From: Streptomyces europaeiscabiei
GTDB lineage: Bacteria > Actinomycetota > Actinomycetes > Streptomycetales > Streptomycetaceae
Assembly (NCBI RefSeq): GCF_036346855.1
Contig: NZ_CP107841.1
Coordinates: forward strand, 9,056,001 to 9,120,000
Length of the DNA stretch: 64,000 bases
Reading direction: 5' to 3'
Under the pieces are notes generated by a model. That model did no database searches. It was not told where the DNA came from and saw nothing but the letters and a program-made list of their open reading frames with translations. A program made the translations under genes and the position numbers. This document shows positions 7,854 through 16,544 of this stretch, in pieces. Position 1 is the first letter of the stretch; the number at the start of each line of letters is the position of its first letter.

Positions 7854-8801
7854 CTACGACACCCCCTGCTCGAACGCCCGTCGCACCTGCTCCGCGATCA
7901 GCGGGTACACCTCGCGTGCCCTGGCCTCGTCCTGGGTGTCGTAACCGTGGTCGGCGCCGGTGACGTCGTGGTGGCCGACCAGCGATCCGGCCGTGCGGAG
8001 GCGGTCGGCGTAGGCCACGCCCTCGGCCTTGAGGAGGTCGTACTCGGCGGTGACGACGAAGGCCGGCGCGATGCCCTTCAGGCCGGCGGTGTCCGAGGGA
8101 TGCGCGGGCGAGGCCAGACGGTCGCCCCGCTGCTTCGGGTCCGGGATGTACGCGCTGTCGAAGACGTCCGCCATCCACGGACGCAGCAACGGCTTGGCGA
8201 TCGCGGCCCGCTTGTCGCGGGCGGCGGTGGCGAGGTCGAGCGGCGGATAGTGCAGGACCTGGAGGGCGATCGACGGGCCGCCCTCCTCCAGCGCCTGGCG
8301 GGCCACCGCCGCCGCGAGGCCGCCGCCCGCGCTCTGGCCGCCCACGGAGAGCCGCTCGCCGTCCCAGCCGTGCTCGCCCCCGTGCTCGGCGACCCACCGG
8401 ACGATCTCGAACGCCTGCCGGGGCGGCGCGGGGAACGGGTGCTGCGGGGCGACCACGTAGTCCACGTTGAGCACGGCCACACCCGCCTCGACGGCTAGGC
8501 ACCGGCACAGTGAGTCGTCCAGCTCGATCTGCGGCATGACGTAGCCGCCGCCGTGGAAGTTGACGTGGACCGGCGGGGGAGGGGTGCCCTCGGCGTCGGC
8601 GGGCAGGTACAGCACGGCGCGGGCCGGGCCGAACGAGGTCGGTACCGTCAACTCGCGCGTGGTGCAGGCGTATTCGGGGAGGCGGGCGTGCCATGCGGCC
8701 GTGGAGCCGGGCCCACCGGCCCGCCTGCTCGCCAGCGCTGCGAGCCGTTGCATCGCCTTGGCCGCGAAGGCGGCCACCGCCGGGCGGGCGAGAAGGGACA
8801 T
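7854..8801 (-). CDS. Alpha/beta hydrolase, hormone-sensitive-lipase-like esterase
   Basis: A 315-residue esterase. The oxyanion-hole motif HGGGY is near residue 80 and the nucleophile elbow GQSAGGG near 157. The acid is probably in the VVTAEYDLLKAEG stretch and the base is the His in GADHGYD near residue 290. It belongs to the HSL (family IV) esterases, with no signal peptide. It is divergently transcribed from a MarR regulator 79 bases away, a common arrangement in which the regulator controls the hydrolase. The natural ester substrate is unknown. Confidence 0.88.
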   Translation of the reverse strand: MSLLARPAVAAFAAKAMQRLAALASRRAGGPGSTAAWHARLPEYACTTRELTVPTSFGPARAVLYLPADAEGTPPPPVHVNFHGGGYVMPQIELDDSLCRCLAVEAGVAVLNVDYVVAPQHPFPAPPRQAFEIVRWVAEHGGEHGWDGERLSVGGQSAGGGLAAAVARQALEEGGPSIALQVLHYPPLDLATAARDKRAAIAKPLLRPWMADVFDSAYIPDPKQRGDRLASPAHPSDTAGLKGIAPAFVVTAEYDLLKAEGVAYADRLRTAGSLVGHHDVTGADHGYDTQDEARAREVYPLIAEQVRRAFEQGVS

Positions 8802-8842
8802 GAGGGCTCCGTTCGGTCGCGGGGGCTACTCGGGCGATGAAC

Positions 8843-8873
8843 TTACTTGAGTTAGGCAACAAGATGGTAAAGT
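8843..8873 (+). promoter_or_regulatory. Promoter/operator region between esterase and MarR gene
   Basis: TAAAGT (8868-8873) is a plausible -10 eight bases before the MarR ATG, which suggests a leaderless transcript. The TTG-N7-CAA element (8848-8860) lies within the flanking CTTG...CAAG repeat and could be the MarR site for both directions. Confidence 0.4.
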
Positions 8874-8880
8874 AGATCCC

Positions 8881-9399
8881 ATGTCCCCCTCACCGCTACC
8901 CTCCGACCCCGCTTCCCCGGAAGTGATCGAGATCGAGCGAGCCCTCACCCGCATCACCTACCTCAGCACCCGGGCCCGGGCGCACGAGCGTCTGATGAGC
9001 CTGGCCGGGGTGCCGCTGGACCGTGCCGCCGTCGCCCTGCTGCGCCAGATCGCCGACTCCGAGCCGCTGCGTCCGGGGGAGCTGGCCAACCGCCTCGGTG
9101 TCGAGGCCTCGCACGTCACCCGCCAGGTCCAGCAGCTCCAGAAGGCCGGCTACGTCACCCGCGTACCCGATCCGGACGACCGCCGAGCCCAGCGCATCGA
9201 GCTGACGGCGGTCGGCGAGCAGGCCATAGGCCGCATTCGCGAGGCCGGTGTCCGTGGAATGCAGATGGCGCTGTCCGAGTGGTCGCCCGAGGAACTCCAG
9301 CAGCTCGCGGGACTCTTCCACCGGATGGTCGACGACTTTCTCGCCCACGCGAACGACCTCGTGGAGCAGGAGCCGACGGGTGCGGCACGGGTCGACTGA
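8881..9399 (+). CDS. MarR-family regulator
   Basis: A 172-residue MarR protein. The winged helix is at about residues 50-120: LRPGELANRLGVEASHVTRQVQQLQKAGYVTRVPDPDDRRAQRIELT. It includes the family wing motif DPDDRRAQR. Helices at each end form the dimer interface. It is divergent from the HSL-like esterase and most likely controls that gene and itself. The ligand is unknown. Confidence 0.9.
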   Translation: MSPSPLPSDPASPEVIEIERALTRITYLSTRARAHERLMSLAGVPLDRAAVALLRQIADSEPLRPGELANRLGVEASHVTRQVQQLQKAGYVTRVPDPDDRRAQRIELTAVGEQAIGRIREAGVRGMQMALSEWSPEELQQLAGLFHRMVDDFLAHANDLVEQEPTGAARVD

Positions 9400-9479
9400 C
9401 CCTTTCGGGGTGTGGTGTTCGGCTGCGGGCGGGTGGGCCTTCTCTCGCCCCCGCCACTCCCCCGGGGGAGGCCCGAGCC

Positions 9480-10583
9480 TCACGCGGAGTAGCCGAGCTG
9501 CTTCCGTATGTACGGCGTCATCAGCGTCTTCGCCTTCGCCAGCGTGGACGTGCGCGCGCCGAGCACGGCCGTCTCGCCGCCCGGCACGGGCAGGAGGGTG
9601 ATTCCGTCGGCCGGACCGAGGGGCACGATCAGCGGGGTCCGCCGGATCGGCCGGTACAGGCGCGGTTCCTTGCGGTGCCTGCCCGAACTCCCCAGATAGG
9701 CGCGGATGTTGTGGGCGGCGATGTCCGCCTGGGCGAACGCGACGGGGGAGACCTTCAGCTCGCTGACGTCGTTCACGTCACCTACCGCGAACACGTCGAG
9801 CCGCCCGTCGACCCGCAGCATCCGGTCGACCTTGACGTGCCCGGCGGCGTTGAGCCAGTCCCCGTGCCCGGCCAGCCGCAGCCAGAGGGTGTTCGGCGTG
9901 GTGCCGTTGGCCCAGAAGGAGAGGTCCGCCTCGATGAGGTTGCCCCGCCCGTCCCGGTAGGTGCCGAAGTCGGGCCCGGGGGAGACGAACGAGTCGAGCC
10001 GTACCCGCACGTCGTGCGACTCCAGCCAGGCCAGGGCCCGCCGCCCGGCCCACTTGCTGCCGGTGGAGCTGAGCAGCTCGGGCCCGGCGTGCGCGAGGGT
10101 GACCCGCGCGTCCGGCCGGGCCAGCCGGATCTCGGCGGTGAGTTCCACGCCGCCCGGCCCGCCGCCGACGATCAGGACGTGCTCGGCGGCGGCCACGCTC
10201 TCCTGGTGCACGGCGAACGTCTTGCCCGCCTCCTCGGTGGTGGTGCCCAGGAAGCGGGCCGGCTCCGGATAGTCCGCGCCGGTCGCTATCACCACCACGT
10301 CGTACGGCAGCCGCTCACCCGTGGCGAGCTTCACCTGCCGCTCGGCGGTGTCGATGCCGACCGCCTTGCCCACCACGACACGGCCGTTGCGCAGCAGCCG
10401 GTCGTACGGGATGAAGGGCGTCGTCGTCCATGCCTCGTGCACGCCGGCGCGCAGCGCGGCGATGCGGTGGAAGAAGACCTCCTTGCGGTCCACAAGGGTG
10501 ACCCGTGCGACCTCGTCCAGCTGCCTGGCGAGGCGGATGCCCCCGTATCCGCCGCCGATCACGATTATTTCGCCGTCAAGCAC
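9480..10583 (-). CDS. FAD-dependent NAD(P)H oxidoreductase, NDH-2/AIF-like
   Basis: A 367-residue flavoprotein with two dinucleotide folds. The FAD site is GGGYGG near residue 10 and the NAD(P) site is GGGPGG near residue 145. An ATG motif (VIATGADYP) lies between them, and a second FAD contact occurs at DVFAVGDV near residue 255. Length and layout fit type II NADH dehydrogenase or AIF/FSP1-type quinone reductases. It lacks the obvious C-terminal membrane helix of full NDH-2, so it may be a soluble or peripheral member. It starts with GTG after AGGAG. It is transcribed away from the HAD gene. Confidence 0.82.
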   Translation of the reverse strand: MLDGEIIVIGGGYGGIRLARQLDEVARVTLVDRKEVFFHRIAALRAGVHEAWTTTPFIPYDRLLRNGRVVVGKAVGIDTAERQVKLATGERLPYDVVVIATGADYPEPARFLGTTTEEAGKTFAVHQESVAAAEHVLIVGGGPGGVELTAEIRLARPDARVTLAHAGPELLSSTGSKWAGRRALAWLESHDVRVRLDSFVSPGPDFGTYRDGRGNLIEADLSFWANGTTPNTLWLRLAGHGDWLNAAGHVKVDRMLRVDGRLDVFAVGDVNDVSELKVSPVAFAQADIAAHNIRAYLGSSGRHRKEPRLYRPIRRTPLIVPLGPADGITLLPVPGGETAVLGARTSTLAKAKTLMTPYIRKQLGYSA

Positions 10584-10706
10584 GCCCGTTCTCCTGTGCT
10601 GTGTGGGGGGAGAGATGTCGAGCGTAACGTTTGAAACTTAAAGCTACTGGCGGAGTTTGTGGTTGTTGTGTGAAGCGACGACGGACGACACGAGTCATCT
10701 GCTGCC

Positions 10707-10712
10707 TAGGCT
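10707..10712 (+). promoter_or_regulatory. Candidate -10 element for a leaderless HAD-gene transcript
   Basis: TAGGCT lies six bases before the GTG at 10719, with no ribosome site in between. This is the spacing expected when transcription starts at the start codon. No convincing -35 was seen. Confidence 0.4.
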
Positions 10713-10718
10713 GGTGCC

Positions 10719-11207
10719 GTGACCGACAACGACCGGCCCCTCGCCGTATTCGACCTGGACAACACCCTCGCCGACACCGCGCACCGGCAGCGGTTCCTGG
10801 AGCGGAAGCCGCGCGCCTGGGACGCGTTCTTCGCCGCCGCCCCGCACGATCCGCCGCTGGCCGAGGGCGTCGCGCTGGCGCGGGAGAGCGCGCAGGAGTG
10901 TGAGGTCGTGTACCTGACCGGGCGGCCCGAGCGCTGCCGCCGCGACACCGTCGACTGGCTCGCCGCGCACGGGCTGCCCGAAGGGCGGATCTGGATGCGC
11001 CGCGACAACGACCGCAGGCCCGCCCGCCGCACCAAGCTGGAGATCCTCCGCGATCTCGCCAGAACCCGTGAGATCCGCGTCCTCGTGGACGACGACGAAC
11101 TGGTCTGCGAGGACGCGGAGCGGGCGGGCTTCACGGTCGTACGGGCGCGCTGGGCCGTCGGCTCCAGCGCTCTGAAGGTGGCGCAGGAGCGGGAGGGACG
11201 GACCTGA
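10719..11207 (+). CDS. HAD-superfamily phosphatase, polynucleotide kinase 3'-phosphatase-like domain
   Basis: A 162-residue stand-alone HAD domain. Motif I is VFDLDNTLAD near residue 10 and motif II is the YLTGRPE stretch near residue 67. A conserved Arg/Lys cluster (RRDNDRRPARRTKLEIL) and the acidic motif IV LVDDDELVCED follow. The TGRP segment and the short cap resemble the phosphatase domain of phage-type polynucleotide kinase, but the kinase domain is missing. The substrate is unknown. The start is GTG with no visible ribosome site. Confidence 0.78.
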   Translation: MTDNDRPLAVFDLDNTLADTAHRQRFLERKPRAWDAFFAAAPHDPPLAEGVALARESAQECEVVYLTGRPERCRRDTVDWLAAHGLPEGRIWMRRDNDRRPARRTKLEILRDLARTREIRVLVDDDELVCEDAERAGFTVVRARWAVGSSALKVAQEREGRT

Positions 11208-11228
11208 GCGCCCGCCGGGGCCGCTCGG

Positions 11229-11447
11229 TCAGTCGGTGTCGTCGTCCAGGCGGAAGCCGACCTTGAGGCCGACCTGGTAGTGCGCGATCTGCCCGTTCTC
11301 GATATGCCCCCTGACCTGCGTCACCTCGAACCAGTCCAGGTTGCGCAGGGTCTGGGAGGCGCGGGCGACGCCGTTGCGGATGGCGTGGTCGACGCTCTCG
11401 CCCGAACTGCCGACGATCTCGGTGACCCGGTAAACGTGGTCGGTCAT
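11229..11447 (-). CDS. Dodecin family flavin-binding protein
   Basis: A 72-residue protein, the normal dodecin length. The sequence shows the family start YRVTEIVGSSGESVDHAI and the flavin-stacking Trp in LDWFEVTQVRG, then the closing strands. Dodecins form hollow 12-mers that store riboflavin, FMN or related flavins. It starts at ATG with AAGGAGAACC upstream. The preceding region is filled by a large palindromic repeat, so its promoter must be close to the gene. Confidence 0.93.
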   Translation of the reverse strand: MTDHVYRVTEIVGSSGESVDHAIRNGVARASQTLRNLDWFEVTQVRGHIENGQIAHYQVGLKVGFRLDDDTD

Positions 11448-11557
11448 GCGGGTTCTCCTTGTCGCGTGCTCCGCCGTGGCCGGTGCGCCACACGTCACTC
11501 CACGGTGCCTCAGAGTGCGCGGGTCCGCGAGACGTCGGATGGGATCGCCCCCGCCTC

Positions 11558-11815
11558 CCCTACCCGTCCCATCTCCAGGGGCTGCGCCCCTTCGACCCCG
11601 AGGGGGGTGGGTTGTCGGGTGCGGGTCCGGTGGGGCTTCTCGCGCAGTTCCCCGCGCCCCTGAAAAAGCAGGGGCTGCGCCCGTGCTTTTTCGGCCCGCG
11701 AGGGCCGTGGGCCCTCCAGGGGCGCGGGGAACTGCACGAGCAGCCCCCACCGGACCCGCGGATGGGGGTCGCAGGGGCGCAGCCCCTGGGGGGTGGGAAC
11801 GGGTAGGGGCGGCGG
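11558..11815. repeat. Giant imperfect palindrome (interspersed repeat), about 250 bp
   Basis: The 382-base gap between dodecin and egtD is occupied by nested inverted repeats. The 19-base arms at 11644-11662 and 11717-11735 are exact complements. Inside them GAAAAAGCA (11662-11670) pairs with TGCTTTTTC (11684-11692). Outside them, the stretches beginning near 11615 and ending near 11765, and then near 11558 and 11815, pair imperfectly. Similar GC-rich blocks with the 'CGCGGGGAACTGCGCGA' style core recur near 17375 and 22925. It may terminate the egt operon, or it may be a repeat element. No protein is encoded. Confidence 0.8.
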
Positions 11816-11829
11816 GGGCGAGGAAGCCG

Positions 11830-12792
11830 CTACGCCGCGCGGCTCAACGACAGCGCGAAGCGGCCCTCCCTGTCCGTCCACCAGTGGGCCAACTCCAGCC
11901 CGCAGGACGCCAGCTCGGACCGAATGCCACCCTTCCTGAACTTCGCCGACACCTCCGTGCGCAACTCCTCCCCGGCCGCGAAGTCGACCGCCAGGTCAAG
12001 CGCGGGGACCTTCACCGTCTGGGCCCTACGGGACCGCAGCCGCATCTCGATCCACTCGCACTCGGCGTTCCAGAGGGCGACATGCTCGAAGGCGTCGGCG
12101 TCGAAGTCCGCCCCCAACTCCCGGTCGACCACGTTCAGCACGTTCTTGTTGAACTCGGCCGTCACCCCGGCCGCGTCGTCGTACGCGGCGACCAGCACCG
12201 CCGCGTCCTTGACCAGGTCCGTGCCCAGCAGCAGCGCGTCACCGGGCGTCAGCAGCGCACGGACGGCGGCCAGGAACGCGGCCCGCTCCACGGGCACCAG
12301 GTTGCCGATCGTGCCGCCCAGGAACGCCACCAGGCGTGGCCCCGGAGTATCGGGCAGTTCGAGCCCGGCGGTGAAGTCGGCGATCAGGGCGTGCACGTTC
12401 AGTCCCGGCCGCTCGGAGATCAGCGCCTCGCCCGCCTGCCGCAGCGCGCTCTCGCTGACGTCGACCGGCACGTACGTGTGCAGGCCGGGCATCGCGTCCA
12501 GCAGGTGCCGGGTCTTGTCGGACGAGCCGGATCCCAGCTCGACCAGGGTGCGCGCACCGCTCGCCGCGGCGATCTCGCCCGCCCGGTCGACCAGGATCTC
12601 GCGCTCGGCACGGGTCGGGTAGTACTCGGGCAACTCGGTGATCTGCTCGAACAGTTCGCTGCCGCGCGCGTCGTAGAACCACTTGGGCGGCAGTGTCTTC
12701 GGGGTGCGGGTCAGACCGTCCAGGACGTCGGCGCGCAGGGCGGCGTCCGTGGCGTCCTCGGGCAGGGTGCGGGTGAGAAGGAACGGGCTCAC
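11830..12792 (-). CDS. egtD: L-histidine N(alpha)-methyltransferase EgtD
   Basis: EgtD trimethylates histidine with three SAM to give hercynine, the first step of ergothioneine synthesis. The 320-residue protein has the family N-terminus (LPPKWFYDARGSELFEQI, near residue 36) and the SAM-binding GSGSSDKTRHLLD near residue 90. The acidic and aromatic residues of the histidine pocket follow (FLGGTIGN; FNKNVLNVVDRELGADFD). It starts with GTG, overlapping the egtC stop by four bases. It is the last gene of the egtA-B-C-D operon. Confidence 0.96.
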   Translation of the reverse strand: MSPFLLTRTLPEDATDAALRADVLDGLTRTPKTLPPKWFYDARGSELFEQITELPEYYPTRAEREILVDRAGEIAAASGARTLVELGSGSSDKTRHLLDAMPGLHTYVPVDVSESALRQAGEALISERPGLNVHALIADFTAGLELPDTPGPRLVAFLGGTIGNLVPVERAAFLAAVRALLTPGDALLLGTDLVKDAAVLVAAYDDAAGVTAEFNKNVLNVVDRELGADFDADAFEHVALWNAECEWIEMRLRSRRAQTVKVPALDLAVDFAAGEELRTEVSAKFRKGGIRSELASCGLELAHWWTDREGRFALSLSRAA

Positions 12793-13625
12793 GCAGGGGG
12801 CTCCTTCGGAAGGACGGGTGGGGAGTCGTCGTTCGGGCGGGTGGGCACCTCCGGCTCCATGAGTCGGGTGGGTGCCTCCAGCTCCTTGAGCGGGGTGAGC
12901 AGGACGTCCGTCCGGCTCGCCGCGAGCAGCGTGCGGTCCGGGACCTCCACCCAGTGCGGATCGTCGTCGTACGGCTCGGACGCCACGACCGTGCCGCGGC
13001 CGGGCTCGGCGAGATACCAGAGCGTGTCGCCCCAGGCCGTCGCGGCGATCGTCTCGCCGTCGGTGAGCAGCAGATTGAGGCGTGAGCCGGGGGCCGCCCG
13101 GGCGACCTCCAGGACGGTGTCGGCCAGCGCCTGGCCCTCCGTGTCGCCGGCCCGCAGCCGGTTCAGGACCATGGCCCACACGAGCGCCGAGTCGTTGCGG
13201 GCCTCCATCGACAGCACCTCGACGGCGGGCAGTCCGGCGGCGAGCGGCGCCAGGGACCGGGGCCATCCGGCGACCGCCCCGTTGTGGCTGAACAGCCAGG
13301 GTCCGGCCGTGAACGGCGCCGCAGCGGCCTCGTCGTCCGCGCCCGGCACCGTCGCGTCCCGTACTGCGGCCAGCAGCGCCCCGGTGCGGATCACCCGGGC
13401 GAGGTCCGCGAAGGACTGGTCGCCCCAGATCGGCCCGGCCCGCCGGTACCGCCCCGGCACCGGGTCGCCCTCCGCGTACCAACCGACCCCGAAACCATCG
13501 GCGTTGACCGTCCCGTACCGCTGCCGCCGGGGTGCCCACGACTGGCGGAACAGACTGTGCGGCGGGTCCACCAGGGCCCTGCCCAGCGGCAGATCGGGCC
13601 CGAGATAGGCGATATGACGGCACAT
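12789..13625 (-). CDS. egtC: Gamma-glutamyl hercynylcysteine S-oxide hydrolase EgtC
   Basis: A class II glutamine-amidotransferase-fold hydrolase that removes glutamate from gamma-glutamyl hercynylcysteine sulfoxide. The N-terminus is MCRHIAYLG, placing Cys2 as the catalytic nucleophile after Met removal. NADGFGVGWY and FSHNGAVAGW are the other conserved pocket motifs. The 278-residue protein ends in an apparently disordered Pro-rich tail (about the last 25 residues). It sits between egtB and egtD with overlapping starts and stops. Confidence 0.95.
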   Translation of the reverse strand: MCRHIAYLGPDLPLGRALVDPPHSLFRQSWAPRRQRYGTVNADGFGVGWYAEGDPVPGRYRRAGPIWGDQSFADLARVIRTGALLAAVRDATVPGADDEAAAAPFTAGPWLFSHNGAVAGWPRSLAPLAAGLPAVEVLSMEARNDSALVWAMVLNRLRAGDTEGQALADTVLEVARAAPGSRLNLLLTDGETIAATAWGDTLWYLAEPGRGTVVASEPYDDDPHWVEVPDRTLLAASRTDVLLTPLKELEAPTRLMEPEVPTRPNDDSPPVLPKEPPA

Positions 13626-14971
13626 CAGACGACCTCCCGGGAGGCGTCCCGCGCCGTGCGGAATCCGCTGAAGATCTGCCGCCGGATCGGATAGTCCCAG
13701 TTGCGGAACGTTCCCCGGCACGCCACCTGGTCCACGGCGAACGCACCACCGCGCAGCACCTTGTACTCGGGGCCGAAGAACACCTCCGAGTACTCCTTGT
13801 ACGGGAACGCGGTGAAACCCGGGTAGGGCAGGAAGTCGCTCGACGTCCACTCCCACACGTCACCGATCAACTGCCGTACGCCCAGCGGCGACTCGCCCGC
13901 CCGGTAACTGCCGGCCGGTGCCGGACGCAGATGCCGCTGCCCGAGGTTGGCGTGCTCGGGCGTCGGGTCGGCGTCGCCCCACGGGTAGCGGGCCGAGCGG
14001 CCGGTGACGGGGTCGTGCCGGGCCGCCTTCTCCCACTCGGCCTCGGTGGGCAGCCGGCGCCCCGCCCAGCGGGCGTACGCGTCCGCCTCGTACCAGCACA
14101 CGTGCAGCACCGGCTCGTCGGCCGGTACGACCTCGGTGACGCCGAACCGCCGCCGCAGCCACTGCCGGCCGTCGCGCCGCCAGAACAGCGGCGCGTGGAT
14201 GCCGTGCGCACGGATGTGGTCCCAGCCCTCGGCCGTCCACCAGCGTTCGTCGTCGTAGCCGCCGTCCGCGATGAACGCCTGGTACGCGCCGTTCGTCACC
14301 GGCGTGGTGTCGATGTGGAACGGCGGGACGATCCGCCGGTGCGCGGGCCGCTCGTTGTCCAGCGCCCACGGCTCGGTCGAGGTGCCCATCGTGAACTCCC
14401 CGCCGGGCACGAGGACTTCGGCAGGGCCCGTGAACAAGGGGACGGGCTCGGGATCCGGCGCCGACAGCACGGCGGGGCCCCGGCGGAGCTGATGGGTGAT
14501 CAGCATCGTCTCGTCGTGCTGCTGTTCGTGCTGGGCGATCATGCCGAAGGCGAACCCCGCGTCGGTGAGCCGGGTGCCGTGGAAGGCGGTGCTCTCCAGC
14601 ACGTCAAGGGCCCGGCCGCGCACCTCGTGCAGATACTGCCGGGCCTCCTCGGGAGCCAGCAGCGGCAGCGAGGGCCGCGCGGCCCTCGGATGCTCGAAGG
14701 CGTCGTACAGTCCGTCGATCTCGGGCCGCATCGCCTCCCGCCCGGCGACGTTGCGCAGCAGCCACAGCTCCTCCTGGTTGCCGATGTGGGCGAGGTCCCA
14801 CACCAGCGGGGACATCAGAGGCGAGTGCTGCGCGGTGAGGTCGGACTCGTCGACTGCGGTCGTCAGGAGCGCGGTGCGGGCCCGGGCGGTGGTCAGCGCG
14901 GCCAGCGCGCGCTCCCGGAGTATGTGAGGGTCGGCGTCGGTCATCGGGGCCGGCGTCCGGGATGCGGTCAT
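13625..14971 (-). CDS. egtB: Hercynine oxygenase EgtB (iron(II)-dependent sulfoxide synthase)
   Basis: EgtB couples hercynine and gamma-glutamylcysteine with oxygen to give the sulfoxide. The 448-residue protein has an N-terminal DinB-like helical domain holding the iron ligands (His in DLAHIGNQEE, then HEQQHDE near residue 145). A C-terminal formylglycine-generating-enzyme-like (FGE-sulfatase) domain covers about residues 185-445, with LPTEAEWEKAAR, GDVWEW and RGGAF as landmarks. The start overlaps the egtA stop (ATGA). Confidence 0.96.
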   Translation of the reverse strand: MTASRTPAPMTDADPHILRERALAALTTARARTALLTTAVDESDLTAQHSPLMSPLVWDLAHIGNQEELWLLRNVAGREAMRPEIDGLYDAFEHPRAARPSLPLLAPEEARQYLHEVRGRALDVLESTAFHGTRLTDAGFAFGMIAQHEQQHDETMLITHQLRRGPAVLSAPDPEPVPLFTGPAEVLVPGGEFTMGTSTEPWALDNERPAHRRIVPPFHIDTTPVTNGAYQAFIADGGYDDERWWTAEGWDHIRAHGIHAPLFWRRDGRQWLRRRFGVTEVVPADEPVLHVCWYEADAYARWAGRRLPTEAEWEKAARHDPVTGRSARYPWGDADPTPEHANLGQRHLRPAPAGSYRAGESPLGVRQLIGDVWEWTSSDFLPYPGFTAFPYKEYSEVFFGPEYKVLRGGAFAVDQVACRGTFRNWDYPIRRQIFSGFRTARDASREVV

Positions 14972-16242
14972 GCGGGGATGTCCTTCCCGTGGAACAGGTC
15001 GAGCACGTCGTCGGCGGGGCAGCGGCCCCGGGCCACATAGCGGTCGGTGTACGCCGCGACCGCGTCCCGCACCTCGGAACTCGCGCCGAGCCGGGGCAGC
15101 GCCTCGGCCGCCGCGGCGAAGCAGACGGCCGCCGCTTCCCGCAGTTCGGGATCGGCCAGGCCGTCACGCGTGGCCGCGTCCCACAGCGGATTGCGCGGTG
15201 GCGGCTGCGAACCCGCCCGCTCCGCGAGGGGCTTGACCGTCCTGTACGCGATCTCGGCGGCCTCCGGGTCCTCGAACAGCGCCGTCGTCACCGCGAGCGG
15301 CACGATCCATCCGTCCTCGCCGGGCTGCGCGTCGATCATGCGGAGCTCCAGGTGGCCACGCGGGCGCACCGGCGGGAACAGGGTCGTCAGGTGGTAGTCG
15401 AGGTCGGCGCGGCTCGGCGGGGTGTCGGATCTGGTCCACTCCCGGAACGTCATCGCTCCGGGCACACCCCAGGGCCCCTCGTCCGCCCGTACGCACATCA
15501 CGGGCGCGTCCAGTACCAGCCGCGCCCACGCCGCGCGCGGGTCGCCGTCCAGCGCCGGGGCGTCGGTGCGCGCCGGGTCCATCCCCGCCCACAGTGCCTG
15601 CCGGGTCGAACGCCAGCCGGTGACCCGGCCGCGTGCCAGCGGAGAGTGCGCGAACGCGGCCACCAGGACCGCGCCCAGCTGGTGCGCCAGCCACCAGCGC
15701 CGCCGGTGGCCGAGGGTGCCCGGTTCCTCGTACCCGGCGTCGAGACACACCTGCACCGAGGCGGAGGAGCACATCATGGACCGCCCCTCGGGTCCGAAGC
15801 GGTCGAGATAGATCTCCATCGCGTCGTACCGGGGCTCGTGGAGATAGCGGGTCGGGGGGTTCCAGGGTTCGTGGCCGAAGCCGCTGATGCCGAGATCCGC
15901 CTCGCGCAGTGTGGCGCGTACGGCGGTGAGGTCGGCCGAGACGGACCCGACGCACTCCATCAGGGAGGCGGCCGGTGCCGAGCTGAGCTCCAGCTGGCCG
16001 CCGGGCTCGACGGTCAGGGGTGAGTTCAGGGTCAGGGTCCGCAGTGCGGCGTAGGCCGCTTCGAGTCGTGCGGGTGTTGCCGGGAGCCGCGGATCACGCA
16101 GCTCGTGGACGTGCCATTCCAGTTCGACACCGAGGGTGCGGGGTGGACCGGTCTTGAAGCAGATGCCCCGTACCAGGGCTTCCACCTCCGCCTCGGTGAC
16201 CACGGAGCGTTGCTCCGTACAGCCACTCAGCGAATCTGACAT
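14968..16242 (-). CDS. egtA: Glutamate-cysteine ligase EgtA
   Basis: An ATP-dependent ligase of the GCS2 family that makes the gamma-glutamylcysteine used by EgtB. The landmark LGVELEWHV (ATP/Glu site) is near residue 37, with PGGQLELSSAP and MMCSSASVQV further on. At 424 residues it has the usual length. I prefer the ATG at 16242, seven bases after AGGAGG, to a TTG at 16266 that lies upstream of that ribosome site. It heads the egt operon. No egtE-type lyase gene is next to it, so the last step must be encoded elsewhere. Confidence 0.94.
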   Translation of the reverse strand: MSDSLSGCTEQRSVVTEAEVEALVRGICFKTGPPRTLGVELEWHVHELRDPRLPATPARLEAAYAALRTLTLNSPLTVEPGGQLELSSAPAASLMECVGSVSADLTAVRATLREADLGISGFGHEPWNPPTRYLHEPRYDAMEIYLDRFGPEGRSMMCSSASVQVCLDAGYEEPGTLGHRRRWWLAHQLGAVLVAAFAHSPLARGRVTGWRSTRQALWAGMDPARTDAPALDGDPRAAWARLVLDAPVMCVRADEGPWGVPGAMTFREWTRSDTPPSRADLDYHLTTLFPPVRPRGHLELRMIDAQPGEDGWIVPLAVTTALFEDPEAAEIAYRTVKPLAERAGSQPPPRNPLWDAATRDGLADPELREAAAVCFAAAAEALPRLGASSEVRDAVAAYTDRYVARGRCPADDVLDLFHGKDIPA

Positions 16243-16544
16243 GTCGGGATCCTCCTGAGATGCCAATCTCGTCGGTCAAGCCGCCGGTCCGTTCCCGATG
16301 GGGTCGGACCGGCGGCGCTCGTCCCACCCAAAACCCTCACGCCGCTTTCGCACAAGGGGGCACATCGTGGCAATGCGGATCGACGATCTCCGTTTCCGGG
16401 ACCTTCAGGCACCCCTTCCCGCTCCCGTACGAACCATTCACACGAGGAAACTCCGTTGCGGTCACTCACCAGCATCGCCCAGGATGCGCCCATGAGCACG
16501 ACGGGGGAGAACGCTGCGCCGGCGGTGCGCACGGGGGTGGCGCC
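16243..16544. other. Intergenic region between egtA and the PARG-like gene
   Basis: These 302 bases between divergent genes should hold both promoters. I see no confident -35/-10 pair, palindrome or additional coding frame; small ORFs here look like GC-driven noise. Confidence 0.4.

Noticed and set aside
11446..13608. 720-codon plus-strand frame opposite egtD-egtC
   Set aside because: It runs through the large palindrome and two well-supported genes; no homology.
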